DNA of 64,000 nucleotides from Streptomyces sp. NBC_01428. Lineage in GTDB: Bacteria > Actinomycetota > Actinomycetes > Streptomycetales > Streptomycetaceae. Where the stretch lies: the NCBI RefSeq assembly GCF_036231965.1, contig NZ_CP109499.1, positions 7,316,001-7,380,000 on the forward strand. The letters are read 5' to 3'. Of the stretch, positions 7,190-16,946 are shown piece after piece (position 1 is the first letter of the stretch; the number at the start of each line of letters is the position of its first letter). Below the pieces are notes generated by a model that did no database searches, was not told where the DNA came from, and was given only the letters and a program-made list of their open reading frames with translations. Both the position numbers and the translations under genes were made by a program.

Positions 7190-8560
7190 GTGGCAGACCG
7201 CACACCCCCGCTCGCCGTCGAGGAACTGCGTGCCCTCGTGGCGGCCGGTGAGATCGACACCGTCGTCCTGGCCTTCCCCGACATGCAGGGCCGGCTCCAG
7301 GGCAAGCGGTTCGCCGCACCCTTCTTCCTCGACGAGGTCCTGGAACACGGCACGGAGGGCTGCAACTACCTCCTCGCCGTCGACACCGACATGAACACCG
7401 TCGACGGCTACGCCATGTCGTCCTGGGACCGGGGCTACGGCGACTTCGCCATGCACCCCGACCTCGGCACCCTGCGACGCGTCCCCTGGAACGAGGGCAC
7501 GGCCCTGCTCATCGCCGACCTCGCCTGGAACGACGGCTCCCCGGTGGTCGCCGCACCCCGGCAGATCCTGCGCCGCCAGCTCGACCGCCTCGCCGACCTC
7601 GGCTACACCGCCCAGGTCGGCACCGAGCTGGAGTTCATCGTCTTCAAGGACACCTACGAACACGCCTGGGACACCGGCTACCGCGGACTCACCCCGGCCA
7701 ACCAGTACAACATCGACTACTCCGTCCTCGGCACCGGCCGCATCGAGCCGCTGCTGCGCCGCATCCGCAACGAGATGCAGGCCGCCGGGCTCACCGTCGA
7801 GTCCGCCAAGGGCGAGTGCAACCCGGGCCAGCACGAGATCGCCTTCAAGTACGACGAGGCCCTCGTCACCTGCGACCAGCACGCCGTCTACAAGACGGGC
7901 GCCAAGGAGATCGCCAGCCAGGAAGGCGTCTCGCTCACCTTCATGGCGAAGTACAACGAGCGCGAGGGCAACTCCTGCCACATCCACCTCTCGCTCGCCG
8001 ACGCCGACGGCACCAACGTGATGGCCGGCTCCGCCCAGGACCCCGGCGGCATGTCCGAGGTCATGCGCCACTTCCTCGCCGGACAACTGGCCGCGCTGCG
8101 CGACTTCTCCCTGCTGTACGCGCCCAACATCAACTCGTACAAGCGCTTCCAGCCCGGCTCCTTCGCGCCGACCGCCGTCGCCTGGGGCTACGACAACCGC
8201 ACCTGCTCCCTGCGCGTGGTCGGCCACGGCCGGTCGATGCGCTTCGAGAACCGGCTGCCCGGCGGCGACGTCAACCCGCACCTCGCCGTCGCCGGACTCG
8301 TCGCGGCCGGCCTGTACGGGATCGAGCACAAGCTGGAGCTGCCCGAGGCCTGCGCCGGCAACGCCTACACCTCGGAGTACGACCACGTCCCCACCACCCT
8401 GCGCGAGGCCGCCGAGCTCTGGGAGAAGAGCCCCATCGCCCGCGCCGCCTTCGGTGACGAGGTGGTCGCGCACTACCGCAACATGGCGCGCGTCGAACTG
8501 GAAGCCTTCGACGCCGCGGTGACCGACTGGGAGCTGCGCCGCTCCTTCGAACGCATGTGA
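7190..8560 (+). CDS. GlnA4-like gamma-glutamyl-ethanolamide/polyamide synthetase (glutamine synthetase family)
   Basis: The 456-residue protein is a glutamine synthetase homologue: a beta-grasp N-terminal domain, then the catalytic domain with QVGTELEFIVF (metal ligands, near 143), KGECNPGQHEIAFKYDEAL (near 205), NSCHIHLSL (near 262) and FAPTAVAWGYDNRTCSLRVV (near 326). The gene set of FadR regulator, aldehyde dehydrogenase, short-chain dehydrogenase and gamma-glutamyl hydrolase argues for gamma-glutamylation of a primary amine rather than ammonium assimilation. From memory, the S. coelicolor gene in this position (GlnA4) makes gamma-glutamylethanolamide from glutamate, ethanolamine and ATP. 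The GTG start has an excellent AAGGAGGA (7175-7182). The aldehyde dehydrogenase start overlaps its stop. Confidence 0.88.
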   Translation: MADRTPPLAVEELRALVAAGEIDTVVLAFPDMQGRLQGKRFAAPFFLDEVLEHGTEGCNYLLAVDTDMNTVDGYAMSSWDRGYGDFAMHPDLGTLRRVPWNEGTALLIADLAWNDGSPVVAAPRQILRRQLDRLADLGYTAQVGTELEFIVFKDTYEHAWDTGYRGLTPANQYNIDYSVLGTGRIEPLLRRIRNEMQAAGLTVESAKGECNPGQHEIAFKYDEALVTCDQHAVYKTGAKEIASQEGVSLTFMAKYNEREGNSCHIHLSLADADGTNVMAGSAQDPGGMSEVMRHFLAGQLAALRDFSLLYAPNINSYKRFQPGSFAPTAVAWGYDNRTCSLRVVGHGRSMRFENRLPGGDVNPHLAVAGLVAAGLYGIEHKLELPEACAGNAYTSEYDHVPTTLREAAELWEKSPIARAAFGDEVVAHYRNMARVELEAFDAAVTDWELRRSFERM

Positions 8561-9969
8561 GGACCGCCGTGCCGTACCCGTACACCTCGCCCCCGTACGA
8601 CCACGAGCTCCAGGTGCTGAACCCGGCCACCGAGGAGGTCCTCGCCACCGTCCCGGCCGCCTCCGTCCAGGACGTCGACGCCGCCGTCGCGCGTGCCGCG
8701 ACGGCACAGACCCGCTGGGCCGCCCTCGCACCGGGCGACCGCGCCCGGTTGCTGCGCCGCTTCGCCGCCGTCGTCGACACACACGTCGAGGAACTGGCCC
8801 GCCTGGAGGTCCGCGAGGCCGGCCACACCCTCGGCAACGCCCGCTGGGAGGCGGGCAACGTCCGCGACCTGCTCGACTACGCGGCAGGCGGTGTCGAGCG
8901 GCTGACCGGACGGCAGATCCCGGTCGCCGGCGGACTCGACATCACCCTCCTCGAACCGCTCGGCGTCGTAGCGGTCATCGCACCCTGGAACTTCCCGCTG
9001 CCGATCGCCGCCTGGGGCACCGCACCCGCGCTCGCCGCCGGCAACGCCGTCATCCTGAAGCCCGCCGAGACCACCCCGCTCACCGCGCTGCGCCTCGCCG
9101 AACTCGCCCTGGAGGCAGGCCTGCCCGAGCACCTCCTCCAGGTGCTGCCGGGCGCCGGACCGGTGGCGGGCGACGCGCTCGTCGAACACCCCGGCGTCGC
9201 GAAGATCGTCTTCACCGGATCGACGACGGTGGGCAAACAGGTCCTCGCCAAGGGGTCCGCCCTCCTCAAGCGCGTCACCCTCGAACTCGGCGGCAAGAGC
9301 CCCAACATCGTCTTCGCGGACGCCGACATCGAGGCCGCGGCCGCGGCCACCCCCATGTCCTTCCTCGACAACTCCGGCCAGGACTGCTGCGCCCGCACCC
9401 GCATTCTCGTGCAGCGCTCCGTCCACGACCGCTTCCTCGAACTCCTCGCGCCCGCCGTCGAGTCCGTCGTCGTCGGCGACCCGTCCGACGAGCGGACCCA
9501 GATGGGCCCGCTGATCTCCCAGGTCCAGCTGGAGCGCGTCCGGTCCTACGTCGACGCCGACGCGCCCGGCATCCGCGGCAAGGCCCCCGCGGGACCCGGA
9601 TTCTGGTTCGCGCCGACCGTCCTCACCGGAGTCGACGCCCACGCGCGCGTGGCCGTCGAGGAGGTCTTCGGACCCGTCGCCGTGGTGCTGCCCTTCGAGG
9701 ACGAGGCCGACGCCGTGCGGCTCGCCAACGCCACCGACTACGGCCTGTCCGGCTCGATCTGGACCCGCGACGTCGGCCGCGCCCTGCGCGTCTCCCAGGC
9801 CGTGCGGGCCGGCAACCTGTCCGTCAACTCGCACTCCAGCGTCCGCTACTGCACCCCCTTCGGAGGGTTCAAGCAGTCGGGGATCGGCCGCGAACTCGGC
9901 CCGGACGCCCTCACCGCCTTCACCGAAACCAAGAACGTCTTCATCAGCACGGAGGGCCCCGCACTGTGA
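8557..9969 (+). CDS. Aldehyde dehydrogenase (NAD(P)-dependent) of the gamma-glutamylation pathway
   Basis: This 470-residue ALDH-superfamily enzyme keeps the oxyanion Asn145 in IAPWNFPLP, the general base Glu243 in TLELGGKSPN and the nucleophile Cys277 in NSGQDCCAR. The block preceding the Cys has one residue more than the usual F-x-N-x-G-Q-x-C spacing. The GTG start overlaps the synthetase stop codon as GTGA, which indicates translational coupling. The likely role is oxidation of a gamma-glutamylated aminoaldehyde to the acid before hydrolysis. The cofactor and true substrate are inferred from context. Confidence 0.9.
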   Translation: MRTAVPYPYTSPPYDHELQVLNPATEEVLATVPAASVQDVDAAVARAATAQTRWAALAPGDRARLLRRFAAVVDTHVEELARLEVREAGHTLGNARWEAGNVRDLLDYAAGGVERLTGRQIPVAGGLDITLLEPLGVVAVIAPWNFPLPIAAWGTAPALAAGNAVILKPAETTPLTALRLAELALEAGLPEHLLQVLPGAGPVAGDALVEHPGVAKIVFTGSTTVGKQVLAKGSALLKRVTLELGGKSPNIVFADADIEAAAAATPMSFLDNSGQDCCARTRILVQRSVHDRFLELLAPAVESVVVGDPSDERTQMGPLISQVQLERVRSYVDADAPGIRGKAPAGPGFWFAPTVLTGVDAHARVAVEEVFGPVAVVLPFEDEADAVRLANATDYGLSGSIWTRDVGRALRVSQAVRAGNLSVNSHSSVRYCTPFGGFKQSGIGRELGPDALTAFTETKNVFISTEGPAL

Positions 9970-10757
9970 CCGAAGCGACCGAAGCAAACATCTGCCGCCG
10001 GCTGGTCGGCCGTACCGCCGTCATCACCGGCGCCGGTAGCGGCATCGGCCTCGCCACCGCCCGCCGGCTCGCCTCCGAGGGCGCCCGGGTGGTCTGCGGC
10101 GACATCGACGAGCGCGGCGGCAAGGCGGTGGCCGAGCAGGTCGGCGGGACCTTCGTCCAGGTCGACGTCACCGACCCCGAGCAGGTCGAGACGCTGTTCA
10201 GGACGGCGTACGACACCTACGGCTCGGTCGACATCGCCTTCAACAACGCGGGCATCTCGCCGCCCGACGACGACTCCATCCTGGACACCGGGCTGGAGGC
10301 CTGGAAGCGCGTCCAGGACGTCAACCTCACCTCCGTCTACCTGTGCTGCAAGGCCGCCATCCCCTACATGCGCCGCCAGGGCCGGGGCTCCATCGTCAAC
10401 ACGGCGTCCTTCGTGGCCCGGATGGGCGCGGCGACCTCGCAGATCTCGTACACGGCCTCCAAGGGCGGCGTCCTCGCCATGTCCCGCGAACTGGGCGTCC
10501 AGTTCGCCCGGGAGGGCATCCGGGTCAACGCGCTGTGCCCCGGCCCGGTCAACACCCCGCTCCTCCAGGAACTGTTCGCCAAGGACCCCGAGCGGGCCGC
10601 GCGCCGCCTGGTGCACATCCCGGTCGGACGGTTCGCCGAGGCGGGCGAGATCGCGGCGGCGGTCGCCTTCCTCGCCAGCGACGACTCCTCCTTCGTGAAC
10701 GCCACCGACTTCCTGGTGGACGGAGGCATCTCGGGCGCGTACGTCACGCCTCTGTAA
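9966..10757 (+). CDS. Short-chain dehydrogenase/reductase (SDR) coupled to the aldehyde dehydrogenase
   Basis: A classical 263-residue SDR with the Rossmann motif TGAGSGIG (residues 21-28), NNAG at 93-96 and the catalytic Ser148, Tyr162 and Lys166 (SYTASKGG). The C-terminal segment DGGISGAYVTPL resembles 3-oxoacyl-ACP-reductase-like members. The GTG start overlaps the preceding stop as GTGA. In this operon it could oxidise the alcohol of a gamma-glutamyl amino-alcohol to the aldehyde used by the preceding dehydrogenase. That order of reactions is inference. Confidence 0.88.
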   Translation: MTEATEANICRRLVGRTAVITGAGSGIGLATARRLASEGARVVCGDIDERGGKAVAEQVGGTFVQVDVTDPEQVETLFRTAYDTYGSVDIAFNNAGISPPDDDSILDTGLEAWKRVQDVNLTSVYLCCKAAIPYMRRQGRGSIVNTASFVARMGAATSQISYTASKGGVLAMSRELGVQFAREGIRVNALCPGPVNTPLLQELFAKDPERAARRLVHIPVGRFAEAGEIAAAVAFLASDDSSFVNATDFLVDGGISGAYVTPL

Positions 10758-10784
10758 GCCCTCGCCGGGTACCGTCCACTGGTC

Positions 10785-12059
<1,275 letters not shown>

Positions 12060-12087
12060 GGTTCGGGGCACGTTTTAGAGTGCCGGG

Positions 12088-13014
12088 ATGAGCATGACGC
12101 CCCCTCCCGGCTGGTACCGCGATCCCTCGTACCCGCTCGTCGAGCGCTGGTGGGACGGGGCCGCCTGGACCGACCACCGGCGTACGCCCGAGACCGTCCA
12201 GCAGCCTCTCCCGGCACCGCCGGAGGCCCGCCCGACCGGGGGTGCCTCCGGCCGCGCCAAGGCCGTCGCGCTCGGCGCCGCCGCCGTGGTCCTCGTCGCC
12301 GCCATCGTCACCGGTGCCGTCCTGCTGCGCCTCGACCACGGCGACGGGGACACCGCCGCGCAGACCACCCCGGCGGTCGCGTCCCCCGACGGCGCCGACG
12401 GACCGTCGCCCACACCGTCCGGACCCTCGCCCTCGGCCGGCGATCCGTCCGTCGTCGTGGACCAGCTCAACGGCATCACCCTGCCCTTGCGGGCCGGCTG
12501 GACCAGGCCGAAGTACATCGCCGACCACGACGTCGTGATGACCACCCCGGGCACCTACGACTGTCCGGGCGACCCCGGCCTGTGCCGGCACGGCCAGGTC
12601 AGCTCACGGACGGCCACGGCCACCGACGTGACCTCCCCGAAAGCCCTCGCCGAGGACGACATCAAGGACGCGATGGACAGCGTGTACGACCGCGACGCGC
12701 TCGGCAGCAGACCTTTCCGGGGCGTCACCTCGCACACCCTGGTCAAGGCCGGCTCGGTCGCCGTCGCCGGACGCGCCGGGTACTTCGTGCGCTGGAAGGT
12801 CAAGACCCGTGAGGGCCCCGGGGGTTACGTCGAGTCGCTGGCCTTCCCGTCCAGCGTCGGCACCCAGGCCCTGGTCATCGTCCGGTTCGCCTTCGACGCG
12901 GGCGCGGACGGGCCGCCGCTGTCCGACATGGACCGGATCACCAAGGGGATCCGGTCCGTCGGCGGCACGGACGCGGGCGGCGGGGTGGGCAGCAGCATCG
13001 GCCCGTCGAACTGA
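12088..13014 (+). CDS. DUF2510-containing single-pass membrane protein
   Basis: The 308-residue product has the N-terminal DUF2510 signature PPGWYRDPS...ERWWDGAAWTDH (residues 4-30), one transmembrane helix at about 58-78 (AVALGAAAVVLVAAIVTGAV), a Ser/Pro-rich linker and an extracellular domain of about 190 residues. DUF2510 is a short cytosolic module common in actinobacterial membrane proteins, of unknown function. The external domain has two nearby cysteines (DCPGDPGLC), which may pair. It starts 28 bp downstream of the HAD gene and is convergent with the next gene. No function is assigned. Confidence 0.8.
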   Translation: MSMTPPPGWYRDPSYPLVERWWDGAAWTDHRRTPETVQQPLPAPPEARPTGGASGRAKAVALGAAAVVLVAAIVTGAVLLRLDHGDGDTAAQTTPAVASPDGADGPSPTPSGPSPSAGDPSVVVDQLNGITLPLRAGWTRPKYIADHDVVMTTPGTYDCPGDPGLCRHGQVSSRTATATDVTSPKALAEDDIKDAMDSVYDRDALGSRPFRGVTSHTLVKAGSVAVAGRAGYFVRWKVKTREGPGGYVESLAFPSSVGTQALVIVRFAFDAGADGPPLSDMDRITKGIRSVGGTDAGGGVGSSIGPSN

Positions 13015-13023
13015 ACGGGCGGC

Positions 13024-14226
13024 TCAGAGGAACGTGTGCCCCTCGCCGCGGTACGTCGGCACGGTCGCCGTCACCGCATCGCCCTCGACCAAGTGCAACG
13101 CGTCGAACCGCTCGCACAGTTCACCCGCCTTGGCATGGCGGAACCACACCTTGTCGCCGATGAGCAGATCGTCCGCCGGGGATCCCAGCAGCGGGGTCTG
13201 CACCTCGCCCGGGCCCTCCTGCGGGTCGTACGCCAGCCCCTCCGGAAGATAGGGGACCGGCAGCCGGTCGGGGCCGGCCGCACCGGACGCCGGATAGCCG
13301 CCGCCCAGCACCGTCACGATCCCCACGCCCGGCCGCCGCACGACGGGCTGCGCGAACAGGGCCGCCGGACGGCCGCTGAACGAGGTGTAGTTGTCGAAGA
13401 GCCGCGGCACATAGAGCCCCGACCCCGCGGCGATCTCGGTCACCGCGTCCTCGGCGGCCGTGTGCTGGACGCTGCCGGTGCCCCCGCCGTTGACGAACTC
13501 GAGGTCGGGCTCGACGGCACGCACCGCGCGGACCACCTCCGCGCGCCGCTGGATCAGCTCCTTGCGGGCGGTGGCCTGCATCAGCCGCACGGCCCGCGAG
13601 CGCAGCGGCCGCCCCGCCACGGAGTCGCCGACGCCCGCGATGTGCCCCTCGTAGGCCATGATCCCCACGAGCTTGAAGCCGGGCGCGCGCTTGATCGCCC
13701 GGGCCAGGTCCGCGACCTGGGCGGGGGAGTGCAGCGGCGAGCGCAGCGCCCCGACCCTGACCCGGCCCCCGAACAGCTTCAGCGCGGTGTCCAACTCCAG
13801 GCAGACCCGCACCACTTCGGTGCCGCCCTGGCGCGCGTCGTCGATGAGCCGCAGCTGCGCCGGGTCGTCGACCATGACGGTCACCGCGGCGGCGAGCTTG
13901 GGGTCGGAGGTCAGCTCTGCGTAGCCCTTGCGGTCGGCCGAGGGGTAGGCGAGCAGGACGTCGTCGAAACCCGACCTGGCCAGCCACAGCGACTCGGCGA
14001 GCGTGAAGGACATGATCCCGGCGAAGCCGTCCCGGTCCAGGACGCGTTCCAGGAGGGCGCGGCAGCGCACGGACTTGCTGGCGACACGGATCGGCTTGCC
14101 GCCGGCCCGGCGGACGAGATCGTCCGCGTTCGCGTCGAAGGCCTCCAGGTCCACGATCGCGACGGGGGCGTCGAGGTGAGCGGTGGCCCGGTCGTAGCGG
14201 GCCCTGTCGGCGGCACGGGCAGTCAT
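13024..14226 (-). CDS. PLP-dependent amino acid deaminase/aldolase of the alanine racemase N-terminal fold
   Basis: This 400-residue protein has the alanine-racemase-like TIM barrel. The PLP lysine is expected in the segment GKPIRVASKSVRC (about residues 40-52), and the C-terminal part resembles D-threonine aldolase / D-serine dehydratase proteins, including a metal-type segment near KVWFRHAKAGELCERFD. The ATG at 14226 starts MTARAADRARYDRATAH. A much longer upstream frame is low-complexity antisense of the proline-rich gene and is rejected. The probable reaction is PLP-dependent breakdown of a D- or hydroxy-amino acid; the substrate is not known. It is convergent with the DUF2510 gene, with only 9 bp between. 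Confidence 0.78.
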   Translation of the reverse strand: MTARAADRARYDRATAHLDAPVAIVDLEAFDANADDLVRRAGGKPIRVASKSVRCRALLERVLDRDGFAGIMSFTLAESLWLARSGFDDVLLAYPSADRKGYAELTSDPKLAAAVTVMVDDPAQLRLIDDARQGGTEVVRVCLELDTALKLFGGRVRVGALRSPLHSPAQVADLARAIKRAPGFKLVGIMAYEGHIAGVGDSVAGRPLRSRAVRLMQATARKELIQRRAEVVRAVRAVEPDLEFVNGGGTGSVQHTAAEDAVTEIAAGSGLYVPRLFDNYTSFSGRPAALFAQPVVRRPGVGIVTVLGGGYPASGAAGPDRLPVPYLPEGLAYDPQEGPGEVQTPLLGSPADDLLIGDKVWFRHAKAGELCERFDALHLVEGDAVTATVPTYRGEGHTFL

Positions 14227-14495
14227 GCACGCAGCCTGCCAGACTCGATTACCGCAGGGTAGGGGGACGTTCCGGGCAGATGCCGCGGGGCTTCGGACTG
14301 GTTCCCTCCGGACGCGCGTCAACCCGTAGAGTGACGCGGACGCAGGGAGGGACGACCTTGCCCCGACGGGCCCTGCCCGGGGTGACGGTCCACCGGTACG
14401 GGTATGCGTGCTCGTGGCGGTCCCCTTCCGCGCAGGTACGGCCCGGGTGGACTCCGCGAGGGCCGGCAAGCCCGGTACGAGGAAACGGGGGGTGC

Positions 14496-16946
14496 ATGAG
14501 CACGGAAGCGCGTCGCGCCGCCCCTCCGCCGCGTCCCTCCGGCCCACCGCCGTCCGGACACCGGCCGACCGCGCACCCGGACGGCAGCCCGGAGCCCACG
14601 GACACTCCGGCACCCGCCGAGACGCCGGCGCCCCCGCGGTCCTCGCCGCCTCCGCCGTACCCACCCCCCTCGACGACACCCGCCGCGCCCTCCTACGCGC
14701 CGCCGTCGCCGCCCTCCGCGCCTCCGCGCACGCGCCCCCCGGGATCCGCCGCGTCCGGGCAGACCCCGACCTCGTTCGCGCCGCCTGCGGCGACCCCGCC
14801 GGTCCCCCCGCGTCCGGCGGCCCCGCCGACCCCGGCGGCCTCGGGGGACGGGACGCCACCGCCGATGCCGGCCGGTCCTCCGCCCGTCCCGGGCGCCCGT
14901 CGTCCGGAGGCACCGCCCGCTCCGACGTCCGCTCCCGGTCCGTCGGCCCCGCCGCGTCCGGAACGGCCTCCGGCGGGCGGCGAAGCCTGGGAGTCCGAGA
15001 GCGGCTCGCCGTCGGCCGGAACCACCGCGTCCGGACGCGGCTACGCGCCTCCCATCGAGGGGGAGTCGTGGTCCGACGAACCCCCGCCGCGGCCGGCGCA
15101 GGAACGGTCCCCCGTACATCCCTCCTCACGCGACCGGGACGCCGCGTCCCGAACGCCCGCCACCCCGCAACAGGGCACCGAGCCCCGCCCTCCGTCCGCC
15201 CCGGAACAGGGCGCGGCATCCCGCTACCCGTCCGCGCCGGACGGGAGCCCCGCACCCCGGGGCTTCTCCTCGGCCCGGCAGGACACCGACCCGGGCAACC
15301 GGTCGGCGGCCGGCGAGGGCGTGGCCTCCCGCAGCGCCTCGGCCCCCGGCCAGGGCGCGGCGTCGAGGAACCCGTCCTCTCCCGGTCGGGGCGCGGCATC
15401 CCGGTACCCGTCCACGCCGGACGGGATCACGGAACCCAAGGGCTCCTCCTTGTCGCGACCGGACGCCGACTCCGGGAACCGGTCGGCTCCGGGTCAGGGT
15501 GCGGCCTCCCGCAACGCGTCGGCCCCCGGCCGGGGCGCCGTATCCGGGGACACCTCCCCGACCGGCCGGAGCGCGCCCCCGCACCCCTCCTCACCCGGTC
15601 AGGGCGCCGCGTCCCGGTCGCGCCAGGCCGCGCCGTCCTCCGGAGCGGGGGCTCCGCCCCGGCCCGAAGGCCCGCCCCGGGGTACGGATCCGTCCGTGCC
15701 GCCGCAGTCCGAGGCGCCCACGGCGGAACGGGCCGCTTCGGAACACCAACAGGAGCGGTACGGGCGGGAGTTCGGTGCCTCGGGCGCCGCGCCCTCCGCG
15801 TCCGGCCAGGAGCCCCCGCGCTTCCCCCGGCTGCGTCCGGGCGCGATGACCCCGCCGCCGCCCGCCGCCACCGCACGCTTCCCGGACACGCCCCCCGCCA
15901 CCGAGGACTCCCCGCTCGGCGACCGGGTGCCCCACCCGGCCCCGCCGTCGCGCCCTGGACGGCCGGGGCGTTCCGCCGTTCCCGGTGAGCGGCCGACGGA
16001 GACGACCCGACGGCTGCGGCCCATCCGTACGGAGGATCCCTCCACGCCCGCCGCCGCGGACCCGTTCCCGCCGCGGCCGACGACCCCGGCCCCGCCCGCC
16101 GGAGCCCCGGGTGCCGAGCGGCCCTTCGTGTCGTTCGCCGAGCCCGAGACCTCCGGGGACACCCCCGCACCGGCCCGTCCGTTCTTCGGGCGGCCACGAA
16201 CCCGTACCGCCGCCGCGGCGGCCTGCGTCGTCCTCGGCCTCGGCCTCATCGGCGGTGCCGTGACGGGGAGTTGGCTCACCGGCGACGACGCGGACGCCCC
16301 CGGTTCCCGCGGCGCCTTCGCCGCGGCCGGGGAACTCTGGCACAGCGTGCCCGTGGACCGGCTCTTCCCGCCGAGCGTGCGCGGTGACGGAGCGGGCCCC
16401 GGCGGCTCCGACCGCACCTGGACACGGATCGCCGTCGCCCCGGACACCGGCTGCGCGAACGCCTTCGACCCGCTGCTGCGCAAGGCCCTCGCCCCCGTCG
16501 GCTGCCTGCGGCTGCTGCGCGCCACCTACGTGGACGCGACCCTGAGCCACGTCACCACCGTCGGCCTGCTGTTCACCAAGGGGGACGCGGCGGCGATGAC
16601 CGCGCTCAAGGCCCGTTTCGGCAAAGAGGACTTGGACCGGCGCACCGACCTGATGCCGCGCACCTACCCGGCCAAGGGCACCCCGGCGGCGGACTTCGGC
16701 GACGCCCAGCGCGCGTCCTGGACCGAGTCGGTCCTCACGGACGCCCCGGTCGTCGTGTTCGCCGTCTCCGGGTTCGCCGACGGGCGTACGGTCACCGCGC
16801 CGCAGCCCGCCGCCGACGCCATGAAGCCCGGGGCGACGACCACCCCGGCCCAGGCCGGACTCGGCCACGAGGCACAGGGCCTCGCCGACCGGGTGGAGCG
16901 GAGCCTCCGCAAGACCGTCACCCCGGCCACGGAGAAGCCGTCATGA
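14496..16946 (+). CDS. Proline-rich repeat membrane protein coupled to a mycosin-like protease
   Basis: This is an 816-residue protein with three parts. Residues 1 to about 565 are disordered and Pro/Ser/Ala/Gly-rich. They include degenerate repeats built on QGAASR-xx-SxP and GRGAASRYPSTPDG (about residues 230-375). One transmembrane helix follows (about 572-592, AAAAACVVLGLGLIGGAVTG), then an extracellular domain of about 220 residues with two cysteines (TGCANAF, VGCLRLL). The ATG at 14496 is chosen because the upstream in-frame extension is not protein-like. Its stop overlaps the start of the subtilase gene (ATGA), so the two products are probably made together. The function is unknown; it may be a substrate, anchor or partner of the protease. 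Confidence 0.75.
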   Translation: MSTEARRAAPPPRPSGPPPSGHRPTAHPDGSPEPTDTPAPAETPAPPRSSPPPPYPPPSTTPAAPSYAPPSPPSAPPRTRPPGSAASGQTPTSFAPPAATPPVPPRPAAPPTPAASGDGTPPPMPAGPPPVPGARRPEAPPAPTSAPGPSAPPRPERPPAGGEAWESESGSPSAGTTASGRGYAPPIEGESWSDEPPPRPAQERSPVHPSSRDRDAASRTPATPQQGTEPRPPSAPEQGAASRYPSAPDGSPAPRGFSSARQDTDPGNRSAAGEGVASRSASAPGQGAASRNPSSPGRGAASRYPSTPDGITEPKGSSLSRPDADSGNRSAPGQGAASRNASAPGRGAVSGDTSPTGRSAPPHPSSPGQGAASRSRQAAPSSGAGAPPRPEGPPRGTDPSVPPQSEAPTAERAASEHQQERYGREFGASGAAPSASGQEPPRFPRLRPGAMTPPPPAATARFPDTPPATEDSPLGDRVPHPAPPSRPGRPGRSAVPGERPTETTRRLRPIRTEDPSTPAAADPFPPRPTTPAPPAGAPGAERPFVSFAEPETSGDTPAPARPFFGRPRTRTAAAAACVVLGLGLIGGAVTGSWLTGDDADAPGSRGAFAAAGELWHSVPVDRLFPPSVRGDGAGPGGSDRTWTRIAVAPDTGCANAFDPLLRKALAPVGCLRLLRATYVDATLSHVTTVGLLFTKGDAAAMTALKARFGKEDLDRRTDLMPRTYPAKGTPAADFGDAQRASWTESVLTDAPVVVFAVSGFADGRTVTAPQPAADAMKPGATTTPAQAGLGHEAQGLADRVERSLRKTVTPATEKPS

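Noticed and set aside
13024..15399. Long minus-strand frame (791 codons) covering the aldolase-like gene and the proline-rich gene
   Set aside because: Only the part up to 14226 resembles a protein family. The rest is Arg/Pro/Gly-rich antisense of the repeat gene, a common effect of high-GC codon use.
15180..15620. CRISPR-like or satellite repeats
   Set aside because: The repeats are degenerate, in frame and encode GAASR-type protein repeats within the proline-rich membrane protein. There are no uniform repeats and spacers.
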